Shown here piece after piece: positions 41,093 to 50,217 of a DNA stretch of 64,000 nucleotides. The position numbers and the translations under genes are program-made. The stretch comes from DASQZK01 sp963732905 (GTDB lineage: Bacteria > Bacteroidota > Bacteroidia > Bacteroidales > GCA-2748055). The DNA lies in assembly GCA_963732905.1 (NCBI GenBank), contig CAVTBM010000001.1:434001-498000 (forward strand), in the 5' to 3' direction. The notes under the pieces are model-generated. The model saw nothing but the letters and a program-made list of their open reading frames with translations, ran no database searches and was not told the DNA's origin. Each line of letters opens with the position of its first letter. Positions within the stretch are counted from its first letter, which is position 1.

Positions 41093-42442
41093 TCAGACAG
41101 CCGCCCATTTCCGGATATAGGCATTTACATCAAATTTTCGTTTAGCGCCATTGAAGTTCATATATCTGATTTTACCAAAAACCGGGCGTTCCGACCATGG
41201 ACGGTCGTGGACACCTGCTATCGCCCAAGCACAGCCGGCATACCCGTTAGGGTCCCTTCCGTCCAGTTCATATTTATCGTTAAGATAAATGGCGTATTTC
41301 AGGGCCTTTTCGGGTGAATCGGTCCATTCGAGAATTTTTTTCCCCCAGTACATTCGCATATAGCCATTCATTTTACCTGTGACCTTCATTTCATTTTGAG
41401 CTGCATTCCAAAGGGGATCGCGTGTGATGCCATTTTCAAGAATTTCTTCAGTGTAAAGAATATCCCGTTCATCCTTGCGGTGATCATCGAGCGTTTTCCG
41501 GGCCCATTGTGGAATATTTTCGAGTGTATCGTACTTCTCGTTGAAATGACAATAATTATCGGAGAGTTCACGGCGTACGATGAGTTCTTCGAGAAATGCT
41601 CCGGTACTGCTGTTGTCACTGTGCCTGGCGAGGATCTCCATGGCAATTCTCTGCGCGGAGATCTGTCCGAAATGCAGGTAAGGGGACAGGTTTGATGTGA
41701 CATCTGCGTTCGGGTCGTTTCGTTTTTCTGCGTAATGTCCCAGCTTATCGTTGATGAAGTAGTTCATCATATCCAAAGCTGCCTCCTCACCAGCATGGAT
41801 CCAGTTTGCCTCGGGCACACTCCGGTCTGCCTTCAGGGATTTTAAAATCCCGGTCCAGTCAGTCTGCTGGATCCTGAATTTTTTGGTTTTACGCTGAGCA
41901 GTGATCTCAGGAAAAGGATCGAGGAAGGATTCCAGGTACCTCCGTATTTTTGGTCGGAGAGTGTATGCCCCGTATTCCTGCTTGTCGGTCACGAACCTGG
42001 CCGGTACAATATTGTGAGCATCCACTTCAGTGAGGTTTATGTCTGCCAGTTCCATAAGTCTCTGCTTCCATCTTCTTTTGATCCGTAACGGATCAAAATC
42101 AGTTACTACATGACTTATTTCAAACTCTTTAATGAACCGTTCGAGATTTTCGGCAGGATCCCCCTGAAGAAGGTAAAAGGGAATGTTCAGCAGCTGAATA
42201 CTCTGGGCAAATTCACGGAGGCCGTCCAGCATGAAGGCATAATGACGTATCGTGGCACCTGGAAAATCGGGGGTCAGACAAAATACAACTGCCAGCTCAG
42301 AACCTGACTTTTTTGCGAGGTCACTGGCATGGATCAGCGCCCAGTTATCACGGAGCCGCTGATCTCTGCTCATCCAGTATATGATATTTCCCGGTGCCGG
42401 GTAACCGGCTTTCAGCTCAAATATTCTCGTTGGTTGTACCAT
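41093..42442 (-). CDS. Class II CPD photolyase
   Basis: A 449-residue deoxyribodipyrimidine photolyase that uses light and FAD to repair cyclobutane pyrimidine dimers. The class II signature near the C terminus is DPNGYAGCAWAIAGVHDRPW, and the FAD-binding part includes NLSPYLHFGQISAQRIAMEI and NGYMRMYWGKKILEW. The N-terminal Rossmann-like domain begins IYWMSRDQRLRDNWAL. Class II enzymes are scattered in bacteria and are typical of plants and animals. Its presence suggests exposure to light at some stage. It is transcribed alone. Confidence 0.92.
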   Translation of the reverse strand: MVQPTRIFELKAGYPAPGNIIYWMSRDQRLRDNWALIHASDLAKKSGSELAVVFCLTPDFPGATIRHYAFMLDGLREFAQSIQLLNIPFYLLQGDPAENLERFIKEFEISHVVTDFDPLRIKRRWKQRLMELADINLTEVDAHNIVPARFVTDKQEYGAYTLRPKIRRYLESFLDPFPEITAQRKTKKFRIQQTDWTGILKSLKADRSVPEANWIHAGEEAALDMMNYFINDKLGHYAEKRNDPNADVTSNLSPYLHFGQISAQRIAMEILARHSDNSSTGAFLEELIVRRELSDNYCHFNEKYDTLENIPQWARKTLDDHRKDERDILYTEEILENGITRDPLWNAAQNEMKVTGKMNGYMRMYWGKKILEWTDSPEKALKYAIYLNDKYELDGRDPNGYAGCAWAIAGVHDRPWSERPVFGKIRYMNFNGAKRKFDVNAYIRKWAAV

Positions 42443-42657
42443 AACACTACCTCTCGCTGCCGTTCATCAATGTTACCATGCCGAAAGTAATCATTTTATC
42501 GGGGAAGATCATGCCCGGGATATCAATTGATTATTTTTGGCCGGGTAATCCAGGACTTTGAAATGAACGGTAAATTCATGTAAAATGTTTTCTCTTTTAC
42601 TCTATTCAGGTCATTCCTCAAAATTCCTTACCCCTGATGAAAATTTCCTAAATCTTC

Positions 42658-42665
42658 TATCTTTG
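42658..42665 (+). promoter_or_regulatory. Candidate -7 box for the GH26 gene
   Basis: TATCTTTG, an exact TAnnTTTG match, lies 61 nt before the ATG at 42727, with no obvious -33 TTTG. The gap 42443-42726 separates divergent photolyase and mannanase genes. Confidence 0.45.
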
Positions 42666-42726
42666 TGGTCACATGAAGAGATTCAGTCAGCCTCCCTGAC
42701 CTTTAACAATTTAAAAAATTAACCTG

Positions 42727-43830
42727 ATGAATTACCTGAAATTATTCACTATTGTACTTCTGAGTCCCGTTTTGATGACTGCATGCCAGCCACAACAGAA
42801 TGCCGGTACAGTGGACAAAGATGCCACAACCCAGACTAAAAATCTTTTTGCCCACCTGAAAGCGTTATCCGGTAAGCACATCCTTTTCGGCCAGCAGGAT
42901 GCCCTTACAAACGGCTACGACTGGTGGGAACATCGTGACAGTGCCCATATATGCGATTTGTACCAGGTTTGCGGTCATTATCCTGCCTTGTACGGCTATG
43001 ATTTCGGGGGAGGAAGAGACCGGTATCTTAATTTGGAGCGCAGTGCAATTATGAATTCCTTCCAGAGGGGTGGTGTGATCACATTTTCACAACACATGCC
43101 AAACCCTGTCTCCGGAAGAGGGCCCCGGGACACCACACTCAACATGGATGAGATCCTTCCTGGCGGAGCTTATCATAAGAATTACACGGATATCCTGGAT
43201 AGAGTGGGGGATTTTGCCAGGAATCTGAAAACTGCCGAAGGGATACCCATTCCGATTATCTACCGCCCCTTTCATGAACATACCGGTAACTGGTTCTGGT
43301 GGGGTGAGGATTATAACAAGCCCGGTCAGTTTATTAATCTTTGGCGGTTCACCGTCGATTACCTGAGGGACAGCCTCGGGGTTCATAATTTTCTTTATGC
43401 ATATTCACCTGATACGGTTGAGTCTGCAGCACATTACCTTGAAAGATACCCCGGGGATGACTATGTGGATATTCTCGGAATCGATATTTATCGTGATGTT
43501 GAATCCGATAACCTCCCGGCATTCCTGAAACGCATCCGGATGGTTGTAAAACTGGCAGAAGAAAAGAATAAGGTCGCCGCTCTTACTGAAACAGGATACG
43601 CCCGTCATGACATTATTGATTGGTGGACAGGATTTCTCGGACAGATATCCAAAGATTCTGTCGCACGGAAGATTTCTTATCTCATGCTCTGGGCCAACTA
43701 CCATGACGACGATTACTTTTCCATCTACCCCGGTAATCCAAGTGAACCGGATTTTCTACAGATGATCAAAGACCCGACCTTCATGTTCGAGGATGAACTT
43801 CCGGATATGTATGGGGTGGTGAAGAAGTGA
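42727..43830 (+). CDS. GH26 beta-mannanase-like lipoprotein
   Basis: A 367-residue exported enzyme of glycoside hydrolase family 26, mostly endo-beta-mannanases. A lipoprotein signal (LLSPVLMTAC) places it on the cell surface or periplasmic side. The acid/base E184 is in YRPFHEHTGNWFWWG, and the nucleophile E288 is in AALTETGYARHD, 104 residues later. Substrate-site aromatics (NWFWWG, ANYHDDDYF) fit. It stands alone, without SusC/SusD neighbours. It likely begins mannan or galactomannan breakdown; mannan specificity is inference from family. Confidence 0.9.
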   Translation: MNYLKLFTIVLLSPVLMTACQPQQNAGTVDKDATTQTKNLFAHLKALSGKHILFGQQDALTNGYDWWEHRDSAHICDLYQVCGHYPALYGYDFGGGRDRYLNLERSAIMNSFQRGGVITFSQHMPNPVSGRGPRDTTLNMDEILPGGAYHKNYTDILDRVGDFARNLKTAEGIPIPIIYRPFHEHTGNWFWWGEDYNKPGQFINLWRFTVDYLRDSLGVHNFLYAYSPDTVESAAHYLERYPGDDYVDILGIDIYRDVESDNLPAFLKRIRMVVKLAEEKNKVAALTETGYARHDIIDWWTGFLGQISKDSVARKISYLMLWANYHDDDYFSIYPGNPSEPDFLQMIKDPTFMFEDELPDMYGVVKK

Positions 43831-43837
43831 GGGATGA

Positions 43838-43959
43838 TAGGGAGTTAGGAGGTTAGAAAGTTAGGAGGTTAGAAAGTTAGAAAGTTAGGAGGTTAGAAAG
43901 TTAGGAAGTTAGAAGTTAGGGAGTTAGAAGTTAGAAGTTAAGATGTTAAGAAGTTATGA
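43838..43959. repeat. Hepta/octanucleotide array after the GH26 gene
   Basis: About 14 copies of degenerate agttaggag, agttagaa and agttagga units begin within ten bases of the GH26 stop codon. The G-rich strand is the strand of the upstream gene. The whole 43831-44947 gap (1.1 kb) is repeats; no credible gene lies in it. Confidence 0.85.
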
Positions 43960-43983
43960 AGGGGAGAGGGGAAATAAAGGATA

Positions 43984-44174
43984 ATTCCCGGAGTAGGTCC
44001 CCCAAACCGCGGAGCGGTAGCCCATGCATAGCCACGGTTTTGCCCGTGGTGGTTATGACCGATGAACGACGCATGGACGACAAGGAAAATGAATGATCCC
44101 TGGAATCGGTCCCCCGAACCGTTGCGCGGTTGCCCATGCATAGCCACGGTTTTGTCCGTGGTGGGAACGGTCGT
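43984..44174 (+). repeat. Tandem pair of CCACGG-hairpin units
   Basis: Two units (43984-44060 and 44098-44174) start 114 nt apart. Each carries cccatgcatagccacggttt and a perfect 6-bp stem CCACGG/CCGTGG around a 6-base loop (TTTTGC or TTTTGT). Each begins with a near-identical cc(c/t)gga(g/a)t(a/c)ggtccccc stretch. The left copy of the dispersed element (2030-2601) holds a decayed version near 2540-2600. Confidence 0.75.
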
Positions 44175-44583
44175 CGTTCCAGGGAACCCCGGGAAGGGTT
44201 CAATAATCGTATCCAGTTTTTTTGATTGTGGTGGGAATGCACGGAATTTCTGCGTTATGATATTGTGCTCATCATTATTCCCGGCAATCCTGGTAACATC
44301 ACGGGAAAAATTACCTCCCAGGTTAGAAGGTCGAAGGGTTCCTATACAAAAAAGGACTGAAATATTCTTGCAGTGAGGAAAAAAAATGATGATTTCAGCT
44401 GCCATTCATCAAAACGAGGGTCGTCATTTTGGGTGAGTTGATAACTTTTCGTCAAAAAGGTAAAAACGGGACGCTGAGATCTGAGGGGTGAAAGTCATAA
44501 AGGGCGGACGGTTTGGAAGGCGGGGGAGGGCCCCTTTTCAAGAAAAGACTTCTTAAGAATAACGAAGCCCCTTATTATGCCCC
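44092..44583 (+). repeat. Dispersed element, right copy
   Basis: The plus-strand counterpart of 2030-2601, with clearest identity in about 44270-44580 (acaaaaaaggactgaaatat; gagttgataacttttcgtca; tttggaaggcggggg; cttttcaagaaaagact). It overlaps the second CCACGG unit. The two copies have differing insertions: the left one contains about 80 extra nt around 2410-2490. Confidence 0.75.
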
Positions 44584-44608
44584 GCCGTTTAATCATCTCT
44601 CTGCTTCC

Positions 44609-44787
44609 GTCGAAATTCGAAATTCGAAATTCGATATTCAATCCCCCACGGAGACATGAAACATCACGTCATAAACGTTGTGGATATTGATATTTAACAA
44701 TATTCATTATTCAATTATCCCCCGGAGACGTGATGCATCACGTCCTCTACGGCGTTGATATTGATATTTAACAATCAAAATTCCCGT
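44609..44787 (+). repeat. gaaattc heptamers and hairpin-module copies 4 and 5
   Basis: Three copies of gaaattc lead into two tandem units about 74 nt apart, each ending gatattgatatttaacaat. The first has GACATGAAACATCACGTC (44653-44670), the second the perfect 18-nt palindrome GACGTGATGCATCACGTC (44727-44744). They share the GACGTGA-TCACGTC core with copies 1-3 at 1.7 and 5.1-5.3 kb, though their flanks differ. Confidence 0.8.
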
Positions 44788-44812
44788 TTTTCACCGTTCT
44801 CACGGCTCTACC

Positions 44813-44931
44813 CCCCAACCCCTAACTCCCTAACTCCCTAACTCCCTAACTCCCTAACTCCCTAACTTTCACCTTTCGCCTTTCACCTTTCGCCTTTCAC
44901 CTTTCGCCTTTCACCTTTCGCCTTCACTCTA
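44813..44931. repeat. ctccctaa octamers and tttcacc/tttcgcc heptamers
   Basis: Six copies of ctccctaa are followed by eight alternating heptamers tttcacc and tttcgcc. They end 17 nt before the stop codon of the minus-strand POT gene. Read with that gene, the order is gaaaggc/gaaaggt units then gttaggga units, as after the aldolase gene at 5440. Confidence 0.85.
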
Positions 44932-44947
44932 ATTCTCTGACTCTCCC

Positions 44948-46645
44948 CTAAGAACTGGCCGACCTTTCCAGTCTTTTAAGAACAGAGAAGATGAAGGTTG
45001 CCGACAAAAGGCACAATATTACCAGGATAGCCCAGAAGGCCCAGAGAGGAACATTCTTCCAGAAAATTCCGGTAACGCTGACAAGATAATTTCCCAGGGC
45101 TGTAGCAGCGAACCATCCACCCTGCATAAGACCTTTATATTTCGGCGGTGCCACCTTGGATACAAAAGATATCCCCATCGGGCTCAGGAAAAGCTCGGCT
45201 ATGGTCATGGTAAAATAAGTACTGATGAGCCAGTAGGGTGATAGAGCCAGGGATTCATCGGGTATCCTTATCCCACCAATTTGCCTGGGGCTGTAACCTA
45301 TCAGTTTTATGGATCCGATGACAAGGATTGAAAAGGCAACTGCAGTGAACACCATTCCTATACCAATTTTTTTTGGTGCACTTGGCTCTTTGCTCTTTTT
45401 TCTAAGCCATGTAAAGAGGCCGATAATGATTGGTGTAAGGACTACGATGAAGAAAGGATTGAGGTGCTGAAACATCTCGGGACTAAAGCTGTTCCCGCCG
45501 GTATACGTCCGGATGCGCAGATAGGCCAGATAACCGAATACAAATAAGACAATCCCGCCGACAGCACGTTCCGTGGTGCCTGATTTTTTACGAAGTACAA
45601 AAACTAACCCGGCAATAGAAAGTGCAACAGGCAGCAGTCCCCAGAGATCAAACCAGATATATACATTTTTTGGAACGATATTTTGAATATAATCCCTGGC
45701 AAACATTGTCATACCAAAGCCATTCTGATGGAAAGCCATCCAGAAGAAAACGACCACGGCAAAGACCAGCCCGAGTGCGGTAAGTCTCGATTTGATCTGC
45801 TGCGGTGTGAGATTTACCACCTGGTCTTTATGGGCTTCGCTGGCAGCTTTCTGTTTCTCCGTCAAGTCTGCCCATTTGTAGTATTTCCGGAAACTCCAGA
45901 AGATGATCATGGAGACGATCAGCGACAAAAGGGCTACCCCAAAACCGTAATGATAAGCTTTGCTCAGTGTATCGATGTACTTGTGACTGAATCCTGTAAG
46001 ACCTGCTGCATTGAGAGTTGAAACCTGTGTTTGTGCCAGGCCCAGCAGCTCGCTGACATTTCCCTGCGTAGCGGTATGATCCAGCAGCTTGTTGGCCAGC
46101 GACGGGATGGCGCTGTTATAGGTTAACCCGGCCTTCCCCAGTATAAAGCTGTATACGGCATGAGCAGCTGTCGGAGCAAACATGGCACCAATATTAATAC
46201 CCATATAGAAGATATTAAAAGCTACATCCCTGTTTTTACTGTATTTCGGGTCATCATAAAAATTTCCGACAAGCGCCTGGAGGTTTCCTTTAAAAAAGCC
46301 TGTTCCAAGGGAGATGACTGCCAGGGCAGCAATGACCAGCCAGAGATTCTGTCCCCTGGCACTGGGAATAGCCAAAAGGAAGTAACCCATGAACATGGTG
46401 ATGAGACCAAGACTGATGGTTTTGCCATACCCAAGCCAGCGGTCGGCAATGATTCCTCCTAAAAGCGGGAGAAAATAAACAGCAGCGAGAAAGCCTCCAT
46501 AGATCTGACCTGCAGTCGTAGAATCAAATCCATATTTGGCCTGAAGAAACAAGGTGAAAATGGCTATCATGGTATAATAGCCGAAACGTTCGCCCATGTT
46601 TGCGAAGAAGGCGACGAAAAGTCCTTTTGGGTGTCCTTTGAACAT
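44948..46645 (-). CDS. POT/PTR family proton-dependent oligopeptide transporter
   Basis: A 565-residue inner-membrane importer of di- and tripeptides with 12-14 membrane segments. The family marker is MGERFGYYTM near residue 17 (the E-x-x-E-R-F type motif), followed by GGIIADRWLGYGKTISLGLI and the later IAELFLSPMGISFVSKVAP. It is longer than E. coli DtpA (about 500) by an inserted hydrophilic and hydrophobic stretch around residues 200-300, as in other Bacteroidota members. Transcribed alone; heptamer/octamer arrays follow the stop. Confidence 0.92.
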   Translation of the reverse strand: MFKGHPKGLFVAFFANMGERFGYYTMIAIFTLFLQAKYGFDSTTAGQIYGGFLAAVYFLPLLGGIIADRWLGYGKTISLGLITMFMGYFLLAIPSARGQNLWLVIAALAVISLGTGFFKGNLQALVGNFYDDPKYSKNRDVAFNIFYMGINIGAMFAPTAAHAVYSFILGKAGLTYNSAIPSLANKLLDHTATQGNVSELLGLAQTQVSTLNAAGLTGFSHKYIDTLSKAYHYGFGVALLSLIVSMIIFWSFRKYYKWADLTEKQKAASEAHKDQVVNLTPQQIKSRLTALGLVFAVVVFFWMAFHQNGFGMTMFARDYIQNIVPKNVYIWFDLWGLLPVALSIAGLVFVLRKKSGTTERAVGGIVLFVFGYLAYLRIRTYTGGNSFSPEMFQHLNPFFIVVLTPIIIGLFTWLRKKSKEPSAPKKIGIGMVFTAVAFSILVIGSIKLIGYSPRQIGGIRIPDESLALSPYWLISTYFTMTIAELFLSPMGISFVSKVAPPKYKGLMQGGWFAATALGNYLVSVTGIFWKNVPLWAFWAILVILCLLSATFIFSVLKRLERSASS

Positions 46646-46756
46646 AGATTCGGGTTTGAGTAGTGATCTGTTAGTATTAAAATTGCAATAAAGATAAAAA
46701 TCTTTTTCATTGAGGGAAGTGTTATAAAATAGTCAGGTTTTCTTCACCCGACTCCG

Positions 46757-46787
46757 TTGAAAATCTCGATCGTTAGATGTAATTTTG
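46757..46787 (+). promoter_or_regulatory. Candidate promoter for nnrDE
   Basis: TTG at 46757-46759 and TAATTTTG at 46780-46787 are 20 nt apart, and the -7 is an exact TAnnTTTG. The ATG at 46805 follows after 17 nt. This is the best-formed promoter seen in the window. Confidence 0.65.
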
Positions 46788-46804
46788 AAATTAATTGATT
46801 CACC

Positions 46805-48346
46805 ATGAAAATATTCAAATCCGAACAGGTCAGTGAAATCGATGCCTATACCATCGAACATGAACCGGTAAAATCCATCGACCTGATGGAGCGTGCTGCG
46901 AAGGCCTTTGTTTCATGGTTTACGAGGAATATTGATAATCCAGGGACAGTCTTTATCTTTTCGGGTCCGGGTAACAACGGTGGTGACGGAATGGCAATAG
47001 CCAGGATGCTTCATGACAGGAATTACCGGGTCAGGGCATATCTCCTGCGCTTTACCAATAAATTATCCGGAGATTGTGCTGAGAATGTGGACAGACTTAA
47101 ACATAGCGGGGATGAGCTTTACTTCGAACTGGATGAAGAATCCGTTTTGCCGGGCACCGGCAAAAATGACGTGATCATCGATGCTATTTTCGGATCCGGA
47201 TTATCAAGGCCGGTTGAGGGTTTTCCCGCCAGGGTGATCCAGCACATCAATCAGTCTGAAGCTCTGACCGTGTCTGTTGATATTCCTTCCGGGCTTTTCG
47301 GTGAGGATAACCGCGATAATATCCCGGAAAATATTGTCAGGGCAAGATATACGGTCACCTTTGAGTTCCCTTTTCTTTCCTTTTTCTTTGCCGACAATGT
47401 AGATTATACCGGTGAATGGACAACGGTCTCCATCGGGCTACACCCCAGGGCTGTTGAGGAAAAACCAACTCCTTATACTGCTCTTGAAATGTCTGATATC
47501 AAAAATTTGATAAAAGACAGGCCTAAATATTCACATAAGGGGACCTATGGCCACGGACTCATCATTGCCGGCAGTTATGGGATGCTGGGAGCATCCATAC
47601 TCACCACCCACGCATGCCTGCGAACAGGCGCCGGACTGGTAACTGCCCACGTTCCCAGGCTTGGATACAGCATCATCCAGACTGCATTGCCCGAAGCACT
47701 GGTAAGTATCGACCAGTCCGATTTTCACTTTACCGAGGTACCAGACCTTTCCAAATATACGGCCATTGGTATCGGACCCGGACTGGCTAAGCGTTCGAAT
47801 ACCCAGAAAGCCTTTTGCGAACTCCTGAAGACAGTTAAGGTCCCCCTGGTTATTGATGCCGACGGTCTGAACATACTTTCAGACAACCCCGACTGGATGG
47901 ACAGGCTTCCTGAAAATTCTATATTAACGCCCCATCCGGGGGAATTTGACCGATTAGCCGGAGAATCCCGAACCTTCTATGAACGTCACCTTAAACAGTT
48001 ACAGCTGGCAAAACGCTACAAGTCGGTAATCATACTGAAAGGCGCAAATACCATTGTAGCCGCTCCCGATGGCCGCTCCTGGATCAACACAACAGGGAAT
48101 CCCGGCATGGCAACCGGCGGCAGTGGTGATGTACTGACCGGTATTCTGGTTTCCCTTCTTGCCCAGGGGTACAAGCCTGTTCATGCCGCTATTACTGCCG
48201 TTTTTATTCATGGCCTTGCCGGCGACCTGGTTCTTGAATCCGAAAGCATGGAATCACTGATATCCGGGGATATTGTTATGCATATCGGGAAAGCTTTCAA
48301 AGCCGTTAAAAATTATAAGATACCTCCACCACCGTCCTTTTTTTAA
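46805..48346 (+). CDS. nnrD-nnrE (fused): Bifunctional NAD(P)H-hydrate epimerase / ADP-dependent NAD(P)H-hydrate dehydratase
   Basis: A 513-residue cytoplasmic repair enzyme for hydrated NAD(P)H. Residues about 1-220 are the YjeF_N epimerase (FSGPGNNGGDGMAIARMLHD; DAIFGSGLSRPVEG). Residues about 235-505 are the ribokinase-like dehydratase (YSHKGTYGHGLIIAGSYGML; ILTPHPGEFDRLAG; GNPGMATGGSGDVLTGILVS). The fusion and order equal E. coli YjeF/Nnr. Followed 33 nt later by a DUF4831 gene with its own -7 box. Confidence 0.95.
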   Translation: MKIFKSEQVSEIDAYTIEHEPVKSIDLMERAAKAFVSWFTRNIDNPGTVFIFSGPGNNGGDGMAIARMLHDRNYRVRAYLLRFTNKLSGDCAENVDRLKHSGDELYFELDEESVLPGTGKNDVIIDAIFGSGLSRPVEGFPARVIQHINQSEALTVSVDIPSGLFGEDNRDNIPENIVRARYTVTFEFPFLSFFFADNVDYTGEWTTVSIGLHPRAVEEKPTPYTALEMSDIKNLIKDRPKYSHKGTYGHGLIIAGSYGMLGASILTTHACLRTGAGLVTAHVPRLGYSIIQTALPEALVSIDQSDFHFTEVPDLSKYTAIGIGPGLAKRSNTQKAFCELLKTVKVPLVIDADGLNILSDNPDWMDRLPENSILTPHPGEFDRLAGESRTFYERHLKQLQLAKRYKSVIILKGANTIVAAPDGRSWINTTGNPGMATGGSGDVLTGILVSLLAQGYKPVHAAITAVFIHGLAGDLVLESESMESLISGDIVMHIGKAFKAVKNYKIPPPPSFF

Positions 48347-48354
48347 TACCTTTG
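48347..48354 (+). promoter_or_regulatory. Candidate -7 box for the DUF4831 gene
   Basis: TACCTTTG, an exact TAnnTTTG match, begins just after the nnrDE stop codon and 33 nt before the ATG at 48380. No -33 TTTG is evident. Confidence 0.45.
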
Positions 48355-48379
48355 TTCCAAGCACGAAAATCTGGAAACC

Positions 48380-49477
48380 ATGAAGAATAACATAACCTTT
48401 TTGTCATTCATCCTTTTATTTATTTTTTTTCAGTCCTGCGTCACAACATCAAGCTTTGAGGTGACAAGGGTAGGGGAAGAACCGTCGGAAACAACAGGAA
48501 AAATAGTATATGTATTACCTCAGACCATTCTGTTTGTCACCGTGAACATGGAAAAAGAAACCTATATTCCGGGGCCTTACCGCGTATTTACCGAAAAATA
48601 CCTGGGCATGCAAAGCGCGATTAATGAACCTTCATTTTCTTTCCGCATTACGGATGTTGATGTGAAAACCGTAACCGCGCCCGATGAAAGCCAGTTTTAC
48701 AGTATTAATATTCTGAAAGGTAATCCGGATTTTAAGAATTTTTTAAGTCTTGGAAGCGAAGGTTTGGTATTGGATCCATCCAGCCTTTACCAGTTTAAAA
48801 CCTACGGAGAGAAAGTACCTGATTTACCCGCGGCTCCCTATTTCACTGATCTTTCGGTAAAGAAGAATTTAATGGAAACTACCGATACCCTATATAAAAC
48901 AATGATTACCGACAGTTCTTATGTCAGAATCCCTATCGTAAAGAAACAAAAAGAAGCCAAAACACTGGAACAAAAAGCTGAAGAAGCGGCTAATTTTATT
49001 ATTAAGATCAGAAAACGGAGGTTTAAATTGCTCTCCGGCCAGTATAACGTATTCCCCGAAGGTGATGCCCTCGCCATTTCCATTAAGGAACTGGACAGGC
49101 TGGAAAAAGAATACCTGGCCCTCTTTATGGGAAAAACCGTGAAACAGGAATTCACACGTTCCTTTGAAATTGTGCCTGAAAGCTCACCGGATAAACAGTC
49201 GGTAGTTTTTGCGAAGTTTTCCGGACAATTCGGTTTGGCAGGCAGTGATAACAAATCCGGCTCTGATCTGATCATGGAGGTCCAGCCACTGGATAAACTC
49301 CGGGAACTCAGGGACGAGGGGAGTAAATATCCGGATCCGCAGATGCAAAACAATCTGTTCTACCGTATTCCCGATCTTGCCGACATCCGTGTGAGGGTGG
49401 CTTCCGATATCCTGTTTGAAAGCAGGGTAAGTATCTACCAGGCAGGCACCATGGTTAACCTGCCGCTGTTGAAATGA
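48380..49477 (+). CDS. DUF4831 family exported lipoprotein
   Basis: A 365-residue protein. The N terminus (LSFILLFIFFQSC) is a lipoprotein signal with Cys at about residue 20. The mature part has the DUF4831 pattern: GKIVYVLPQTILFVTVNMEK, EKYLGMQSAINEPSFSFRIT, then a charged helix (KKQKEAKTLEQKAEEAANFI) and YRIPDLADIRVRVASDILFE at the end. The function of this Bacteroidota-restricted family is unknown. Convergent with the DUF255 gene, whose stop lies two bases beyond. Confidence 0.85.
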   Translation: MKNNITFLSFILLFIFFQSCVTTSSFEVTRVGEEPSETTGKIVYVLPQTILFVTVNMEKETYIPGPYRVFTEKYLGMQSAINEPSFSFRITDVDVKTVTAPDESQFYSINILKGNPDFKNFLSLGSEGLVLDPSSLYQFKTYGEKVPDLPAAPYFTDLSVKKNLMETTDTLYKTMITDSSYVRIPIVKKQKEAKTLEQKAEEAANFIIKIRKRRFKLLSGQYNVFPEGDALAISIKELDRLEKEYLALFMGKTVKQEFTRSFEIVPESSPDKQSVVFAKFSGQFGLAGSDNKSGSDLIMEVQPLDKLRELRDEGSKYPDPQMQNNLFYRIPDLADIRVRVASDILFESRVSIYQAGTMVNLPLLK

Positions 49478-49478
49478 A

Positions 49479-50024
49479 TCATAATTTGCCTGAAAAACCG
49501 GCAGCGTACTTCTCATAATTCAGGTTCTGCTTGTAAACTTCATCACCGATGAAGTGAAGCACTTTTTCAAAATTGGCAGGTGGCTTGTATCCACTGTCCA
49601 GGCCAAGATATGTCAGGTTCTGATCCAGAAACGCCTCCGACGGAAAGGCCATATTGCCCTGCAGGATATACACGATAAACTCATGATAAGACGGCGTCTT
49701 CCTGACCGGGTCGGCCGGAACATATTTATAGGTTTTGGATCCCAGAGTCAGATCTTCCTTCATAGCCTCGTTGAGCTTAACCGGGTAATACTTTTCATTC
49801 AGATAGCTGGCAATGACAGAATTCGTGAGGGTATGTCCCGTCATTTTTCTGCACCATCCGCAATGGTCGGAGTAAATATAGATGAATATCTTCTTCGGGT
49901 GTTCACGGTTAAGCTTTATGGCCTGCTCCATACTGTACCACTTAACGCCGCCTTCTTCAGGAATTTGCCCGGCTCCCCAAGCCGGCAGAAGGATCGTGAA
50001 GATGATGACCAATAGTTTCTTCAT
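49479..50024 (-). CDS. Exported thioredoxin-like protein (DUF255 type)
   Basis: A 181-residue periplasmic protein. The signal peptide (LLVIIFTILLPAWGAGQ) precedes a thioredoxin fold with the redox motif HCGWCRKM at about residues 55-62 and PSEAFLDQNLTYLGLDSGYK containing the cis-Pro region. The CGWC pair occurs in DUF255-type thioredoxins that reduce or oxidise exported proteins. The partner is unknown. It converges with the DUF4831 gene. Confidence 0.87.
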   Translation of the reverse strand: MKKLLVIIFTILLPAWGAGQIPEEGGVKWYSMEQAIKLNREHPKKIFIYIYSDHCGWCRKMTGHTLTNSVIASYLNEKYYPVKLNEAMKEDLTLGSKTYKYVPADPVRKTPSYHEFIVYILQGNMAFPSEAFLDQNLTYLGLDSGYKPPANFEKVLHFIGDEVYKQNLNYEKYAAGFSGKL

Positions 50025-50217
50025 TTTGGTTGTATTCTTATTCCTCTTTCTTCAAATTGCGTTCCAGACATAAAGATATGTAAAATGATAGATATTTTAC
50101 CAAAACAGAATGGCATTAACGTCCTTTCCTGTCATGAACTTTCGGCAGAAGGCGGTGTTAGAGAGATCTGAAGGCTGACGAACGACGTCGTTATTTTCTC
50201 ATTCATATCAGACTAGA

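Noticed and set aside
43938..44405. Minus-strand 155-codon frame in the repeat island
   Set aside because: It is formed by the tandem CCACGG units and the dispersed element. The left copy of the element does not keep the frame.
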